46,572 nucleotides of DNA, taken from an uncultured Blautia sp. (GTDB lineage Bacteria; Bacillota; Clostridia; Lachnospirales; Lachnospiraceae). Position 1 is the stretch's first letter; every line of letters starts with the position of its first letter. Below are positions 25,006 through 33,066 of this stretch, in pieces. The position numbers and the translations under genes were made by a program. The notes beneath the pieces were generated by a model. The model had not been told where the DNA came from. It saw nothing but the letters and a program-made list of their open reading frames with translations, and ran no database searches. Location of the stretch: positions 1 through 46,572 of the forward strand of contig USPF01000010.1 in NCBI GenBank assembly GCA_900556555.1, in the 5' to 3' direction.

Positions 25006-26190
25006 TTAGTGATGGAACAGACGAATACCAGTAAACGCCATAACCATATTATATTTATTACAGGTATCAATCACTGCATCGTCACGCACAGAACCACCCG
25101 GCTGTGCAATATAAGTTACACCGCTCTTGTGAGCACGCTCAATGTTATCTGAGAATGGGAAAAACGCATCGGAACCTAAAATCACATCTGTCATCTTATC
25201 CAGCCATGCACGTTTTTCTTCTCTTGTGAATACAGATGGTTTTTCTGTGAAAATATTCTCCCAAGCTCCGTCAGCAAGAACATCCATATATTCCTCACCG
25301 ATGTAAACATCAATGGCATTGTCACGCTCTGCTCTTGTAATGGTATCTTTAAATGGCAGATTCAGCACTTTTTCACTCTGTCTTAACCACCAGTTATCTG
25401 CTTTCTGACCTGCAAGACGTGTACAGTGTACACGGGACTGCTGACCAGCGCCAACACCAATAGCCTGTCCGTCTTTTACAAAGCATACAGAGTTTGACTG
25501 TGTATATTTCAAAATAATGAGAGAAACTTTTAAATCTCTCTTTGCTTCTTCTGTCAGTGCTTTGTTTTCTGTTACAATATTAGAAATAAGCTCATCATTA
25601 ATTGCCAGTTCCTGACGTCCCTGCTCAAATGTGATGCCAAATACTTCCTTGTGCTCTAATGGAGCAGGAACATAATCTGGATCAATTTCAATCACATTAT
25701 AATTTCCTTTTTTCTTCTGTCCCAGGATTTCCAGAGCTTCTTCTGTATATCCCGGTGCAATGACACCGTCTGATACTTCTCTCTTAATGAGAAGGGCAGT
25801 ATCCTTATCACACACATCAGAAAGGGAAATAAAATCACCAAAAGAAGACATACGGTCAGCACCTCTTGCTCTTGCATATGCACAGGCGATTGGTGAGAAG
25901 TTTTTCCAGTCCATATCGTCAACCCAATAAATCTTTGCCAGAGTTTCTGTCAGGGGAAGACCTACTGCTGCACCTGCCGGAGATACATGCTTGAAAGAAG
26001 TTGCAGCCGGAAGCCCGGTAGCTTTCTTCAAATCTCTTACAAGCTGCCAGCCATTAAAAGCGTCTAAAAAGTTAATATATCCAGGTTTTCCTGATAAAAC
26101 CTTGATAGGCAGTTCTTCCTCATTTGCCATATAGATTCTAGACGGTTTCTGATTTGGGTTACATCCATATTTTAAAGCTAATTCTTTCAT
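25006..26190 (-). CDS. purH: Stand-alone AICAR formyltransferase (PurH C-terminal type)
   Basis: 394 residues corresponding to the transformylase half of PurH only; the cyclohydrolase half is absent. It converts AICAR to FAICAR with 10-formyl-THF. SFKHVSPAGAAVG holds the catalytic Lys-His pair; CAYARARGADRMSSFGDFI, SNSVCFVKDGQAIGVGAGQQSRVHC and a C-terminal IAQPGGSVRDDAVI match the family. The missing step is supplied by purO 20 bp upstream in the same operon. GGGAAGGG precedes the ATG. Expression is expected to depend on the ZTP riboswitch ahead of purO. Confidence 0.92.
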   Translation of the reverse strand: MKELALKYGCNPNQKPSRIYMANEEELPIKVLSGKPGYINFLDAFNGWQLVRDLKKATGLPAATSFKHVSPAGAAVGLPLTETLAKIYWVDDMDWKNFSPIACAYARARGADRMSSFGDFISLSDVCDKDTALLIKREVSDGVIAPGYTEEALEILGQKKKGNYNVIEIDPDYVPAPLEHKEVFGITFEQGRQELAINDELISNIVTENKALTEEAKRDLKVSLIILKYTQSNSVCFVKDGQAIGVGAGQQSRVHCTRLAGQKADNWWLRQSEKVLNLPFKDTITRAERDNAIDVYIGEEYMDVLADGAWENIFTEKPSVFTREEKRAWLDKMTDVILGSDAFFPFSDNIERAHKSGVTYIAQPGGSVRDDAVIDTCNKYNMVMAFTGIRLFHH

Positions 26191-26210
26191 AATTCGTTCC
26201 CTTCCCTGTT

Positions 26211-26924
26211 TTATTTATTTTTATTTACGATTCTTGTCTCATAAGTACCTGTTTCAATATCAATAAAACGTACAAATAAAGAAACTTTATTGTCTTCATT
26301 CAGACCTTCCCATACTTCTTTGGTAAAGGCATCAATGTCATTTGGGATTCCCACTAACTTCGGTTCTCCCTCAAAACTTGGAAGAGGATTTCCGTCATGC
26401 ATATAAGTGTGAATGAAATGTCCTTCTCCGGCAACAGGATTTTCGTATGCAAAGGTATAACGGTTACATGCATCTGGATTTCCATTATTGCTCTTTAAGA
26501 TAGACATTGCGTAATTATATTTTCCGTTTTCTACATGCATAACCCCAGAAATACGAGGTGTGTAGTTTGGAGCATCCGGCTCAAACTCACGGCATCTTAA
26601 AGACTGCTCAAAAGTCATCTGTTTATCCATTCCTTCATAAATGGTATCTGTCTGGTCTCCGTTTGTCACAATTGTCTTGTTTCCTAATACACGTACTGGT
26701 GCATAAATAATCAGGCTTGGGTCTACCAGTTTGGAAGGATCAAACGCCTGTGTGCGGATTCCCTGTCCTTCTTCTACAAAGACACGGTTTCTGCTGTTTT
26801 CACTTCTTCCCATGATAAAGTATGCAGCTACTGCCTTTTTCCCATCCTCTGATTTTCCCAGAACAATGCCGCGTCCTGGATAAGCATTTTCCTTTAATTC
26901 GTTTACCAGTGATAACATTTCCAT
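26211..26924 (-). CDS. purO: IMP cyclohydrolase, PurO (archaeal) type
   Basis: 237 residues. PurO closes FAICAR to IMP, the last step of purine synthesis, and is best known in archaea. It is recognised from the N-terminal NELKENAYPGRGIVLGKSEDG, YFIMGRSENSRNRVF and NGDQTDTIYEG, an Ntn-like fold. Start ATG 26922-26924: AAAGGAG lies 9 nt upstream. The reading frame stays open for a further 59 codons upstream, but that stretch is the ZTP riboswitch and leader, not protein. Directly upstream of purH, so the two together replace bifunctional PurH. Confidence 0.88.
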   Translation of the reverse strand: MEMLSLVNELKENAYPGRGIVLGKSEDGKKAVAAYFIMGRSENSRNRVFVEEGQGIRTQAFDPSKLVDPSLIIYAPVRVLGNKTIVTNGDQTDTIYEGMDKQMTFEQSLRCREFEPDAPNYTPRISGVMHVENGKYNYAMSILKSNNGNPDACNRYTFAYENPVAGEGHFIHTYMHDGNPLPSFEGEPKLVGIPNDIDAFTKEVWEGLNEDNKVSLFVRFIDIETGTYETRIVNKNK

Positions 26925-26953
26925 AGAATCATTCTCCTTTATATTTGGAATAT

Positions 26954-26969
26954 TGCACTTTTCAGTGCA
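26954..26969 (-). promoter_or_regulatory. Small GAAA-loop hairpin before the purO ribosome site
   Basis: Minus strand TGCACT-GAAA-AGTGCA, a perfect 6-bp stem with a GNRA tetraloop. It ends about 14 nt upstream of AAAGGAG. It could tune translation or stability of the purO-purH message. Confidence 0.45.
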
Positions 26970-27012
26970 GTGAATAGATACCCGGAACAGAATAAAAAGA
27001 ATGAAAGCATAC

Positions 27013-27107
27013 AAAAAAGCCCACTGCCCGAGCATATATGCCCAGACGGTCGGCTTCCCTGGCTTATACTCCCTGTGGTCATTTCCACTTCCGTCAGTCA
27101 TATAAGC
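27013..27107 (-). ncRNA. ZTP (pfl) riboswitch with intrinsic terminator, leader of purO-purH
   Basis: The minus-strand leader begins GCTTATATGACTGACGGAA and carries the invariant segment CCGACCGTCTGGGCA, both near-identical to the ZTP riboswitch of Fusobacterium ulcerans as I remember it. P1 is GCTTATA (27101-27107) with TATAAGC (27062-27068); P2 is GTGG with CCAC (27085-27088, 27075-27078). The conserved 3' part (27040-27054) is also the 5' arm of a 15-position stem with 27019-27033 (two mismatches, several G-U), followed by six U (27013-27018). Ligand binding should hold the conserved segment in the aptamer, block the terminator and allow expression when ZMP/ZTP builds up. Confidence 0.92.
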
Positions 27108-27113
27108 ACTTAA

Positions 27114-27142
27114 AACATACCATGTTAAATTTGCCTTGTCAA
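27114..27142 (-). promoter_or_regulatory. Promoter of the ZTP riboswitch-purO-purH unit
   Basis: Minus strand: -35 TTGACA (27137-27142), 17 bp, -10 TATGTT (27114-27119) preceded by TGG (extended -10). The -35 lies inside the last codons of rluA. Predicted start near 27107 coincides with the first base of riboswitch P1. Confidence 0.75.
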
Positions 27143-28063
27143 TCCTTTTTTCCTGATATCTTCCAAAAACCAGTGCTTTGGTTTATTCTCAATCACAATT
27201 CTTTTCCCTGTATAAGGCTGCTGAAAAGACACACGCTCAGCATGGAGGCCAAGCCCTGTGAAAAAGGGATTTACCTGCCCCTCACCATCATGGCCATACA
27301 GCACATCTCCCACCACAGGATGCCCCATCCATGCCATGTGAACCCTGATTTGATGGGTACGCCCGGTTGCAATCCGGCAGCGTACAAGCGAATAGAACTT
27401 GCCTTCTATCAAAAAGGTTTCCAGCACTTCATACTGTGTATCTGCTGGTTTTCCCTTTTCATCCACACACATTTTCATCTTTTCTTCCGGCATTTTTCCG
27501 ATTGGCATCTTAATCTGCCCTGTCTTTGTATGGAAACATCCCTCCACCAAAACCAGGTATTCTTTCTGAAATACGCCATCTTGTTTTTGTAAACTCAGTC
27601 TTGCCGCTGCAATCTGGTTTTTGGCGTATAACATGATTCCTGATGTATCTCTGTCCAATCGCCCTACCGGCCGCACCAGCGTCTGTTCTCCCTTTTCCAC
27701 GAAATAAGCTGCAAGCCTGTTTCCCAGAGAATCCCCGTAATGCCCCCTTCCCGGGTGACAGGGAATGCTGCCTGGTTTGTTCAGGACAATCACATCCTCA
27801 TCTTCATAGAGAATATCCAGTGTTCCTGCCCCTGGCACTACCTTTCCGGTATCTTCCCTGTCTTCATCCACACAAACCCTCAGTTCTTCTCCAAGCTGAC
27901 AGACATAGGTGGTTCTGACCTGATTACCGTTAATGGTAATGCCCCCGCTTCGGAATTTTGCCTGGCTAATCTGCTTTTTCGAAAGTTCAAGGTGTTTTTT
28001 TATCATCTTCTCCAAAACCTGGCCGTTCATTTCCTCGGTTATGGTAAGCTTCAGTTGTTTCAT
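27125..28063 (-). CDS. RluA-family pseudouridine synthase
   Basis: 312 residues. An S4-like N-terminal region (HLELSKKQISQAKFRSGGITINGNQV) is followed by the catalytic domain with the active Asp in RPVGRLDRDTSGIML and the late CRIATGRTHQIRVHMAWMGHPVVGD. Target (rRNA or tRNA position) cannot be told from sequence. I use the ATG at 28061-28063, with AGGA 7 nt upstream; a TTG five codons earlier is possible. It follows map by 18 bp, in one operon. Its 3' end contains the promoter for purO. Confidence 0.9.
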   Translation of the reverse strand: MKQLKLTITEEMNGQVLEKMIKKHLELSKKQISQAKFRSGGITINGNQVRTTYVCQLGEELRVCVDEDREDTGKVVPGAGTLDILYEDEDVIVLNKPGSIPCHPGRGHYGDSLGNRLAAYFVEKGEQTLVRPVGRLDRDTSGIMLYAKNQIAAARLSLQKQDGVFQKEYLVLVEGCFHTKTGQIKMPIGKMPEEKMKMCVDEKGKPADTQYEVLETFLIEGKFYSLVRCRIATGRTHQIRVHMAWMGHPVVGDVLYGHDGEGQVNPFFTGLGLHAERVSFQQPYTGKRIVIENKPKHWFLEDIRKKGLTRQI

Positions 28064-28081
28064 GCTCTCTTCCTGCAAATC

Positions 28082-28954
28082 CTAATAACAAATGACTTCG
28101 CAGCCTGTCTCTGTCACCAGCACCATAATTTCCCACTGTGCGGACGGAAGTCCATCTTCTGTATATACAGACCAGCCATCACTGTCATCCACATAAATTT
28201 CATGGCTTCCCATATTGATCATAGGCTCAATGGTAAACATCATCCCCGGAACCAGAAGCATTCCTGTTCCTGCCTTCTGGATATATCCCACCCAGGGATC
28301 TTCGTGGAACTCCAGACCAATTCCATGACCGCCAATTTCCCGCACAACAGAAAACCCGTTTGCATGAGCATGCTCATATACAGCCTGGCTCATATCCCCA
28401 AGAAATCCCCATGGTTTCACCTGTGCCAGACCTTTTTCCACACATTCTCTTGTCACATCCACCAGTTTCCTTTTTTCCGGACTTACCTGTCCAATACAAA
28501 ACATTCTGGAAGAATCAGAATAATATCCATCCAAAATCGTAGAGACATCCACATTCACAATATCCCCATTCTTTAACACCACATCCTCGGAAGGAATTCC
28601 GTGACAAACCTGTTCATTTACAGAAGTACACACACTCTTTGGAAATCCCTCATAATTCAGCGGTGCTGCAACTGCTCCTGCCTCTGCTGTAATTTTCGCA
28701 ACCCAGTTATCAATCTCCTGGGTAGATACACCTTCCTGAATATGCTCTGCCACATAATCAAGAATGGCAATATTAATCTTCGCACTCTCTTTGATTTTTT
28801 TAATCTGCTCCGGTGTTTTTAGAATCTCATGAGATGGAACAATAATTCCCTGATTCTCATACTGTTTTAATTTTTCATCAAAATTCCAATGACATTTCTT
28901 ATATTTTTTTCCACTGCCACACCAGCAGGGCTGATTTCTTTCTGGTAATTCCAT
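28082..28954 (-). CDS. map: Type I methionine aminopeptidase with N-terminal SEC-C zinc motif
   Basis: 290 residues. The first 25 residues (RNQPCWCGSGKKYKKCHW) form a SEC-C zinc motif, found in a subset of bacterial MetAPs and thought to help contact the ribosome or partners. The peptidase domain follows with metal ligands in NVDVSTILDGYYSDSSRMF (two Asp), REIGGHGIGLEFHEDPW (His) and MMFTIEPMI (Glu) and the final Glu in SAQWEIMVLVTE. It removes the initiator Met. AAAGGAG precedes the ATG. Together with the acetyltransferase upstream and rluA downstream it forms a tight operon. Confidence 0.95.
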   Translation of the reverse strand: MELPERNQPCWCGSGKKYKKCHWNFDEKLKQYENQGIIVPSHEILKTPEQIKKIKESAKINIAILDYVAEHIQEGVSTQEIDNWVAKITAEAGAVAAPLNYEGFPKSVCTSVNEQVCHGIPSEDVVLKNGDIVNVDVSTILDGYYSDSSRMFCIGQVSPEKRKLVDVTRECVEKGLAQVKPWGFLGDMSQAVYEHAHANGFSVVREIGGHGIGLEFHEDPWVGYIQKAGTGMLLVPGMMFTIEPMINMGSHEIYVDDSDGWSVYTEDGLPSAQWEIMVLVTETGCEVICY

Positions 28955-28968
28955 TTTGTTTCACTCCT

Positions 28969-29454
28969 TTAAACAATTCTCTGGTAGGCAATTCTCGGAG
29001 TGCCATCCTCCACATAAATAATACCACATTTCTGGAATCCATTCTTCTCAAAAACGCTCTGCATCACATAATTATCCTCATGAGTATCTCCCCTCAGGTT
29101 TCCACACTGCTGAAAACACCAGTCAAGACAAAAGGCTGCAATACCCTTTACCTTGCCTGAGGACGCCATTCTGTGCATGGTTCCATAAACTTCTTCATTT
29201 ATCCACTCACCTTCATAAATATGCTGATAAGTAGGGTCTGGCTCCATGCAGAACATAAACACTCCTGCCAGGGTTTCCTCTTCTTCGCACACATAGAGAT
29301 AGCCTTGTCTGCAATCTTCCTCCACCATTTCTTTAGAAGGATATCCAGGATTCCACTGGGTAGGATTCCCATGTTCCTTCATAAATTGTCTGGCTGTATC
29401 GTAAATCTTCATAATCTCAGAAATTTCCTGCGATTTAGCCTGTCTTATTTTCAT
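28969..29454 (-). CDS. GNAT-family N-acetyltransferase
   Basis: 161 residues. MKIRQAKSQEISEIMKIYDTARQFM is a typical GNAT start; YLYVCEEEETLAGVFMF and GIAAFCLDWCFQQCGNLRGDTHEDN supply the central sheet and acetyl-CoA site, although the R/Q-x-x-G-x-G loop is diverged; a YVMQSVFEKNGFQKCGII end follows. Substrate unknown. The ATG at 29452-29454 is preceded by GAGGA at 7-8 nt; an in-frame TTG at 29487 is less likely. First gene of the operon with map and rluA. Confidence 0.85.
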   Translation of the reverse strand: MKIRQAKSQEISEIMKIYDTARQFMKEHGNPTQWNPGYPSKEMVEEDCRQGYLYVCEEEETLAGVFMFCMEPDPTYQHIYEGEWINEEVYGTMHRMASSGKVKGIAAFCLDWCFQQCGNLRGDTHEDNYVMQSVFEKNGFQKCGIIYVEDGTPRIAYQRIV

Positions 29455-29498
29455 ACTGCTTTCCTCACACTGCTTTTTATTTTTCAACGCTAACGCTC

Positions 29499-29507
29499 AT
29501 TATATCA
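29499..29507 (-). promoter_or_regulatory. Extended -10 promoter of acetyltransferase-map-rluA
   Basis: Minus strand TGA-TATAAT, -10 hexamer 29499-29504. The -35 is weak. A small direct repeat GCGTTAGCGTT lies just downstream. Confidence 0.55.
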
Positions 29508-29622
29508 CTATTTTCCTTCTTTTTCTACTTTTTCACTTTTTGCAAATTTTCAGATATTTTATACAATTTGCCTAATCAAATTTGTCTTCTTAAATTTTTT
29601 TATTATTTTTTCTATTTTTATA

Positions 29623-29651
29623 TTGACATTTCACTTATATACTGTTATAAT
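29623..29651 (+). promoter_or_regulatory. Perfect consensus promoter of the candidate ncRNA
   Basis: -35 TTGACA (29623-29628), 17 bp, -10 TATAAT (29646-29651), in an AT-rich context. It points to the plus strand, where no protein-coding gene follows before the terminator. Confidence 0.9.
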
Positions 29652-29657
29652 TCAATC

Positions 29658-29912
29658 ATAAAATAAAACAGGGAATAAAAAATAACAGAAAGGGTTGATT
29701 CCCCCAAAAATATAATGATTTACTTCATAATATAAAAGAAAGGACGGTACGGACCACCAGAAATAGCAGCCAACTCCCAATAGAAATTTTATAAAGCAAA
29801 CTTTATTTCTATTGTACAAGAAAACAAATTTTTTAAACGAGGTAAAGTCCAATGGATAACGAAATACGTTAAAAAGGCATCATTCAAAAAAATTTCTGAA
29901 TGATGCCTTTTT
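29658..29912 (+). ncRNA. Stand-alone structured non-coding RNA candidate, about 255 nt
   Basis: A perfect sigma-A promoter ends at 29651 and a strong terminator ends at 29912, with no credible ORF between. Visible structure: GGGAAT (29671-29676) with ATTCCC (29698-29703), enclosing GGGTTGATTCCC; a hairpin CAATAGAA...ATAAAG-CAAA-CTTTAT...TTCTATTG (29778-29814) with a 5-nt bulge; and GGAC (29742-29745) able to pair with GTCC (29847-29850), closing a multi-branched fold around the unpaired-looking GGACCACCAGAAATAGCAG. Family not identified. Size and autonomous transcription make the raiA-motif RNA the first candidate to test; 6S RNA fits less well. RNase P and tmRNA signatures are absent. Confidence 0.7.
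29871..29912. terminator. Strong bidirectional terminator between ncRNA and DUF368 gene
   Basis: AAAAAGGCATCATTCA pairs perfectly with TGAATGATGCCTTTTT over a short loop. It serves the plus-strand RNA and the convergent DUF368 gene. Confidence 0.95.
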
Positions 29913-29923
29913 CATGTGCTCTT

Positions 29924-30772
29924 TTATTCTCCGCCTAATTTACTTGCTGTAAACCAGCCCAATGCAAAAGTAACTACGCCAATTCCTACCATAAGAACTG
30001 AAATACCACTCCAGTCCGTTTTCAAAAGAATTGCAATAGGTGAAGCAAGAATCAGTCCAATGATTCCATAATATGCATGGATTTCTGCCTTTGAGAAAAT
30101 AAATTCAATAATCTTTGCAATTAAAAAGATACCGATTACAACGCCGATGCCGAATGGTGCCAGAATACCAACACCTGTCATAAGCCCACCCATATCAAAT
30201 TTCACAAGTGCATCTACAAAATCATTGATTACCTTTAAAATCGTGTCATAATATCCCAGCAGCATCAGCATCATAGAACCACTGACGCCAGGAACAACCA
30301 TAGTTGCCGCTGCAATGATACCAACCCCAAACAATTTTAGCAGATTCACAAAGCCAAGACTGATATCTGCACTGGCTCCCCCTGTCTCTCCCAGAAGTGC
30401 CATTAAAATAACCACACCAAAGAAAATCAAAAACGGAATGATTTTACTCACTGTCACCTTATGACCTTTCACTTTCTTAAAAATAAAAGGAAGGCTTCCG
30501 GCAATCAGCCCGCAAAAAGCAAAATTTGTAGGAATCGGATACGTTGCTAATAAGAACTCAAACAGCCTTGACAAAGCAACAATAGCAATTCCTGCTCCTG
30601 CAAAAATAGGAATTAACAGCTTCATGCTATCTTTAAATTCACTTTTTAAATGTGTAATCGCATGAATCAGTCTGTCATACAAACCCATGGCAACCATCAT
30701 AGTTCCACCGCTAACTCCGGGAATAATGTTAGCAATACCAACCACCATACCCTGTAATATTTGTTTAATCAT
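29924..30772 (-). CDS. popT: DUF368 membrane protein (PopT-type undecaprenyl-phosphate translocase)
   Basis: 282 residues with about eight membrane segments and two internally related motifs, GIANIIPGVSGGTMMVAMGLYDRLIHAI near the start and AATMVVPGVSGSMMLMLLGYYDTIL in the middle, the hallmark of DUF368. Family members (PopT) were shown to recycle the C55-phosphate carrier lipid across the membrane for cell-wall synthesis, together with DedA-type UptA. That this protein does the same is inferred from family. AAAGGTG precedes the ATG. It lies 27 bp after degV, probably one transcript. Confidence 0.87.
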   Translation of the reverse strand: MIKQILQGMVVGIANIIPGVSGGTMMVAMGLYDRLIHAITHLKSEFKDSMKLLIPIFAGAGIAIVALSRLFEFLLATYPIPTNFAFCGLIAGSLPFIFKKVKGHKVTVSKIIPFLIFFGVVILMALLGETGGASADISLGFVNLLKLFGVGIIAAATMVVPGVSGSMMLMLLGYYDTILKVINDFVDALVKFDMGGLMTGVGILAPFGIGVVIGIFLIAKIIEFIFSKAEIHAYYGIIGLILASPIAILLKTDWSGISVLMVGIGVVTFALGWFTASKLGGE

Positions 30773-30799
30773 TTTTTCACCTTTCTTCTAATACTAGTT

Positions 30800-31687
30800 C
30801 TAAATTTCTCTCTCATCTCCCCAGAAAAACAATGCTACTGTACCAGGACCTGTGTGAGCCCCAATGACGGTACCAATGCTGTTGATTCTCACTTTTCCGT
30901 TTAAGTTTGGAAATTTTTCTTCAATCATATCAGCGACTTTCCGGGCATCTTCTTCACATGCAGAGCAGGACATAAAGCATTTTCCACTATATTCCAATCC
31001 TCCCTGGGCATGCTGCTCCATCCGCTTCACCATCTCACGGATTACCTGTTTTTTCCCTCTATACTTATTTCTTGGAATCAGCTTTCCTTCTGCATTCACA
31101 TTCATCAGCGGACAGATATTCAGTGCCTGTCCCACAAATCCAGATACCTTGGAGATTCTTCCACCCCGGATAAAGCTGGTTAAATCCGTAGAAAAGAACC
31201 AGTGATGAAGCTTATTCTTATTCTCTTCTGCCCATGCGGCATTTTCTTCCAGGCTAAGCCCTTCCTCCTGTTTATCTAAAGCAGCATCCACAAGCATTCC
31301 AAAACCAGAAGATGCAGCCAGGGAATCAATGACAACAATCTTTCTCTCCGGATATTTTTCTTCCATCTGTGTTTTTGCAATATTTGCGGAATTCACACTT
31401 CCTGAAATTCCTCCTGAAAGGGTAAAGTGTAAAATATCCTTTCCTTCTTTTAAAATCGGTTCAAAGAAATCCATGTACTGCTGTGCATTTACCTGTGCCG
31501 TGGTAGGTTCTGCCCCTTTTGAAATCCGGTCATAAAATTCTGCAAAAGGCATAGTCTTTCCCAGGTCATCCGGATACTCTACTTCATCCATCCGGTACTG
31601 GAAACAAACATAGGGAAGTTTCCGCTCTTCAAAATAAGAAGCCGGCATATCTGCAGTGGAACAGCATGTAATCTTATATTCACTCAT
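30800..31687 (-). CDS. DegV family (fatty acid-binding) protein
   Basis: 295 residues. DegV/FakB fold: KITCCSTADMPASYF at the N-terminus, HFTLSGGISGSVNSANIAKTQM, and VVIDSLAASSGFGMLV; the DLTSFIRGGRISKVSGFVG segment and late SIGTVIGAHTGPGTVALFF complete it. FakB proteins present fatty acids to FakA kinase for incorporation into phospholipid; the ligand here is unknown. The ATG at 31685-31687 is chosen because AAGGAGG lies 9 nt upstream; the frame is open 43 codons further but without a site. Confidence 0.9.
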   Translation of the reverse strand: MSEYKITCCSTADMPASYFEERKLPYVCFQYRMDEVEYPDDLGKTMPFAEFYDRISKGAEPTTAQVNAQQYMDFFEPILKEGKDILHFTLSGGISGSVNSANIAKTQMEEKYPERKIVVIDSLAASSGFGMLVDAALDKQEEGLSLEENAAWAEENKNKLHHWFFSTDLTSFIRGGRISKVSGFVGQALNICPLMNVNAEGKLIPRNKYRGKKQVIREMVKRMEQHAQGGLEYSGKCFMSCSACEEDARKVADMIEEKFPNLNGKVRINSIGTVIGAHTGPGTVALFFWGDEREI

Positions 31688-31807
31688 TACGATCATCCTC
31701 CTTACTTCCAAAAAAATAAACATCTGGCTGCCGCCAATCGTTTTTATTCTAACACTGATTTCTTTCTTTGAAAAGTAAGAAAATGGATTTCCACTTGCAT
31801 TTTTCCC

Positions 31808-31852
31808 AAAAAACAACTCTCCCCTTCATTCCACCGGAACCTCAGGGAGAGT
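31808..31852 (-). terminator. Terminator after the DUF3048 lipoprotein gene
   Basis: ACTCTCCC (31816-31823) pairs with GGGAGAGT (31845-31852); on the minus strand TGTTTTTT follows. Confidence 0.75.
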
Positions 31853-31871
31853 CTTTTCCTATTCTGCATTG

Positions 31872-32996
31872 TTATTTCATGGTTGTTTTATTGGCGTAAT
31901 TCAGGGCAATATAACTCTTTCCACGGTTAATCTTGATTTCATTTCCATTCAAGTCATAAAATCTCAAATAAGATTCCTCATTATTCTCGTCTTTTGACCA
32001 GCGGATTTCCTGAACACCGCCATTGGAAATATAATATCCCTTTGCATTTGCACCGCCGTCCCAGTCAATTTGTTTGTGTCCTACTTCATCACGCACAGAT
32101 ATCTCGGTTTCCAGCACCAGGACATTGGTAAAGGCAAGCTGTTCCCCTGTCTTTGCATCTGTCTGAGGAGTTCCGTTAATCTGTTTCAGATACAAATTTT
32201 TCTCTGCATCATAAGTAAACGTGGAAGACTGTGCTCCAAACTGAACATCCACTTGTGTGCAATCACTGCCCTCTGGTTTCAATTGTTCATCCATTCCATT
32301 AAACAGGAACGCAGCTCCTTTTTTCTCCTCTTTTAAATCCGTACGGAGACCTTTGGACTCAATATAAGAAACCAATCTGGTTCCATCAAAAAATCCCGTG
32401 TGCTCCACTGCATAGCCCTGTCCTAATTTCTCCTGATCTCTGCCAAATAAACCGCCTGTATTGGTGATTCCTTCAATCTGATCCAGATCCAGTGCTTGCA
32501 GATAATCTGCTATGGTATCATCAATACCCCAATTTACATAAAAAGCATCAAATCCCTGGGAAAGTGCCGGGAAATAATAGCGGCAGCTCCGGATAGGGCA
32601 AATCTGGGGAACTTTGGTGTAATCCCCATACAGTGCCATAAATCTGGTAGCATCTCCTTCTACCGGAATTTCAAAAATCAAATCCGCCTGGCTTACACCA
32701 TACTGAGGCATAGCTTTCTGTACATTATTCACCATAACCGCAACCGGACGTTTCCCAATGGCACCTTCTGAAAGATCACCGACTCCTGTGAGCAGATTCT
32801 GGTTCGCAGGTACCTCTTTCTGTGTCACCTCAGCTCCCTGTACGGTCTGTGACTCTTCTTTTGTTTGTTCTGCCTGCTGTTCTACTTTTTTCTTTGGTGT
32901 ATCCTCACTCTTCGGTGCCTCTTCTTTTTTGCATCCTGTTACCTGAAACAGCATCGCCATGACACCAACTGCCAGAAGAATCTTCTTATACTTCAT
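31872..32996 (-). CDS. DUF3048 domain lipoprotein (YerB-like)
   Basis: 374 residues. A lipoprotein signal peptide opens it: MKYKKILLAVGVMAMLFQVTG then Cys22 in a VTGC lipobox. A charged, low-complexity linker (about 23-65, Lys/Glu/Gln-rich) spaces the domain from the membrane. DUF3048 covers the rest: GKRPVAVMVNNVQKAMPQYGV, FEIPVEGDATRFMALYGDY and CPIRSCRYYFPALSQGFDAFYVNWG. Function unknown. GGGAGGG lies 8 nt before the ATG at 32994-32996; an in-frame extension upstream has no signal peptide. The neighbouring GH2 gene ends 70 bp upstream. Confidence 0.85.
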   Translation of the reverse strand: MKYKKILLAVGVMAMLFQVTGCKKEEAPKSEDTPKKKVEQQAEQTKEESQTVQGAEVTQKEVPANQNLLTGVGDLSEGAIGKRPVAVMVNNVQKAMPQYGVSQADLIFEIPVEGDATRFMALYGDYTKVPQICPIRSCRYYFPALSQGFDAFYVNWGIDDTIADYLQALDLDQIEGITNTGGLFGRDQEKLGQGYAVEHTGFFDGTRLVSYIESKGLRTDLKEEKKGAAFLFNGMDEQLKPEGSDCTQVDVQFGAQSSTFTYDAEKNLYLKQINGTPQTDAKTGEQLAFTNVLVLETEISVRDEVGHKQIDWDGGANAKGYYISNGGVQEIRWSKDENNEESYLRFYDLNGNEIKINRGKSYIALNYANKTTMK

Positions 32997-33066
32997 AATT
33001 TCGCCCTCCCATTTATATGGTTTATCTCTTCTTATAAGATACCACACAACAGGAGGGGTTGCAATA

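Noticed and set aside
26925..27101. Open frame that would give PurO a 59-residue N-terminal extension with a membrane-like helix
   Set aside because: The DNA is the ZTP riboswitch, its terminator and leader; the good ribosome site lies at the end of this stretch, before ATG 26924.
27740..28576. Plus-strand ORF of 278 residues across rluA and map
   Set aside because: Antisense to two clearly conserved genes; residue composition (many His, Cys, Phe) is typical of shadows.
29652..29852. Minus-strand ORF of 66 residues opposite the ncRNA
   Set aside because: Low-complexity, no ribosome site, and explained by AT-rich sequence opposite a structured RNA.
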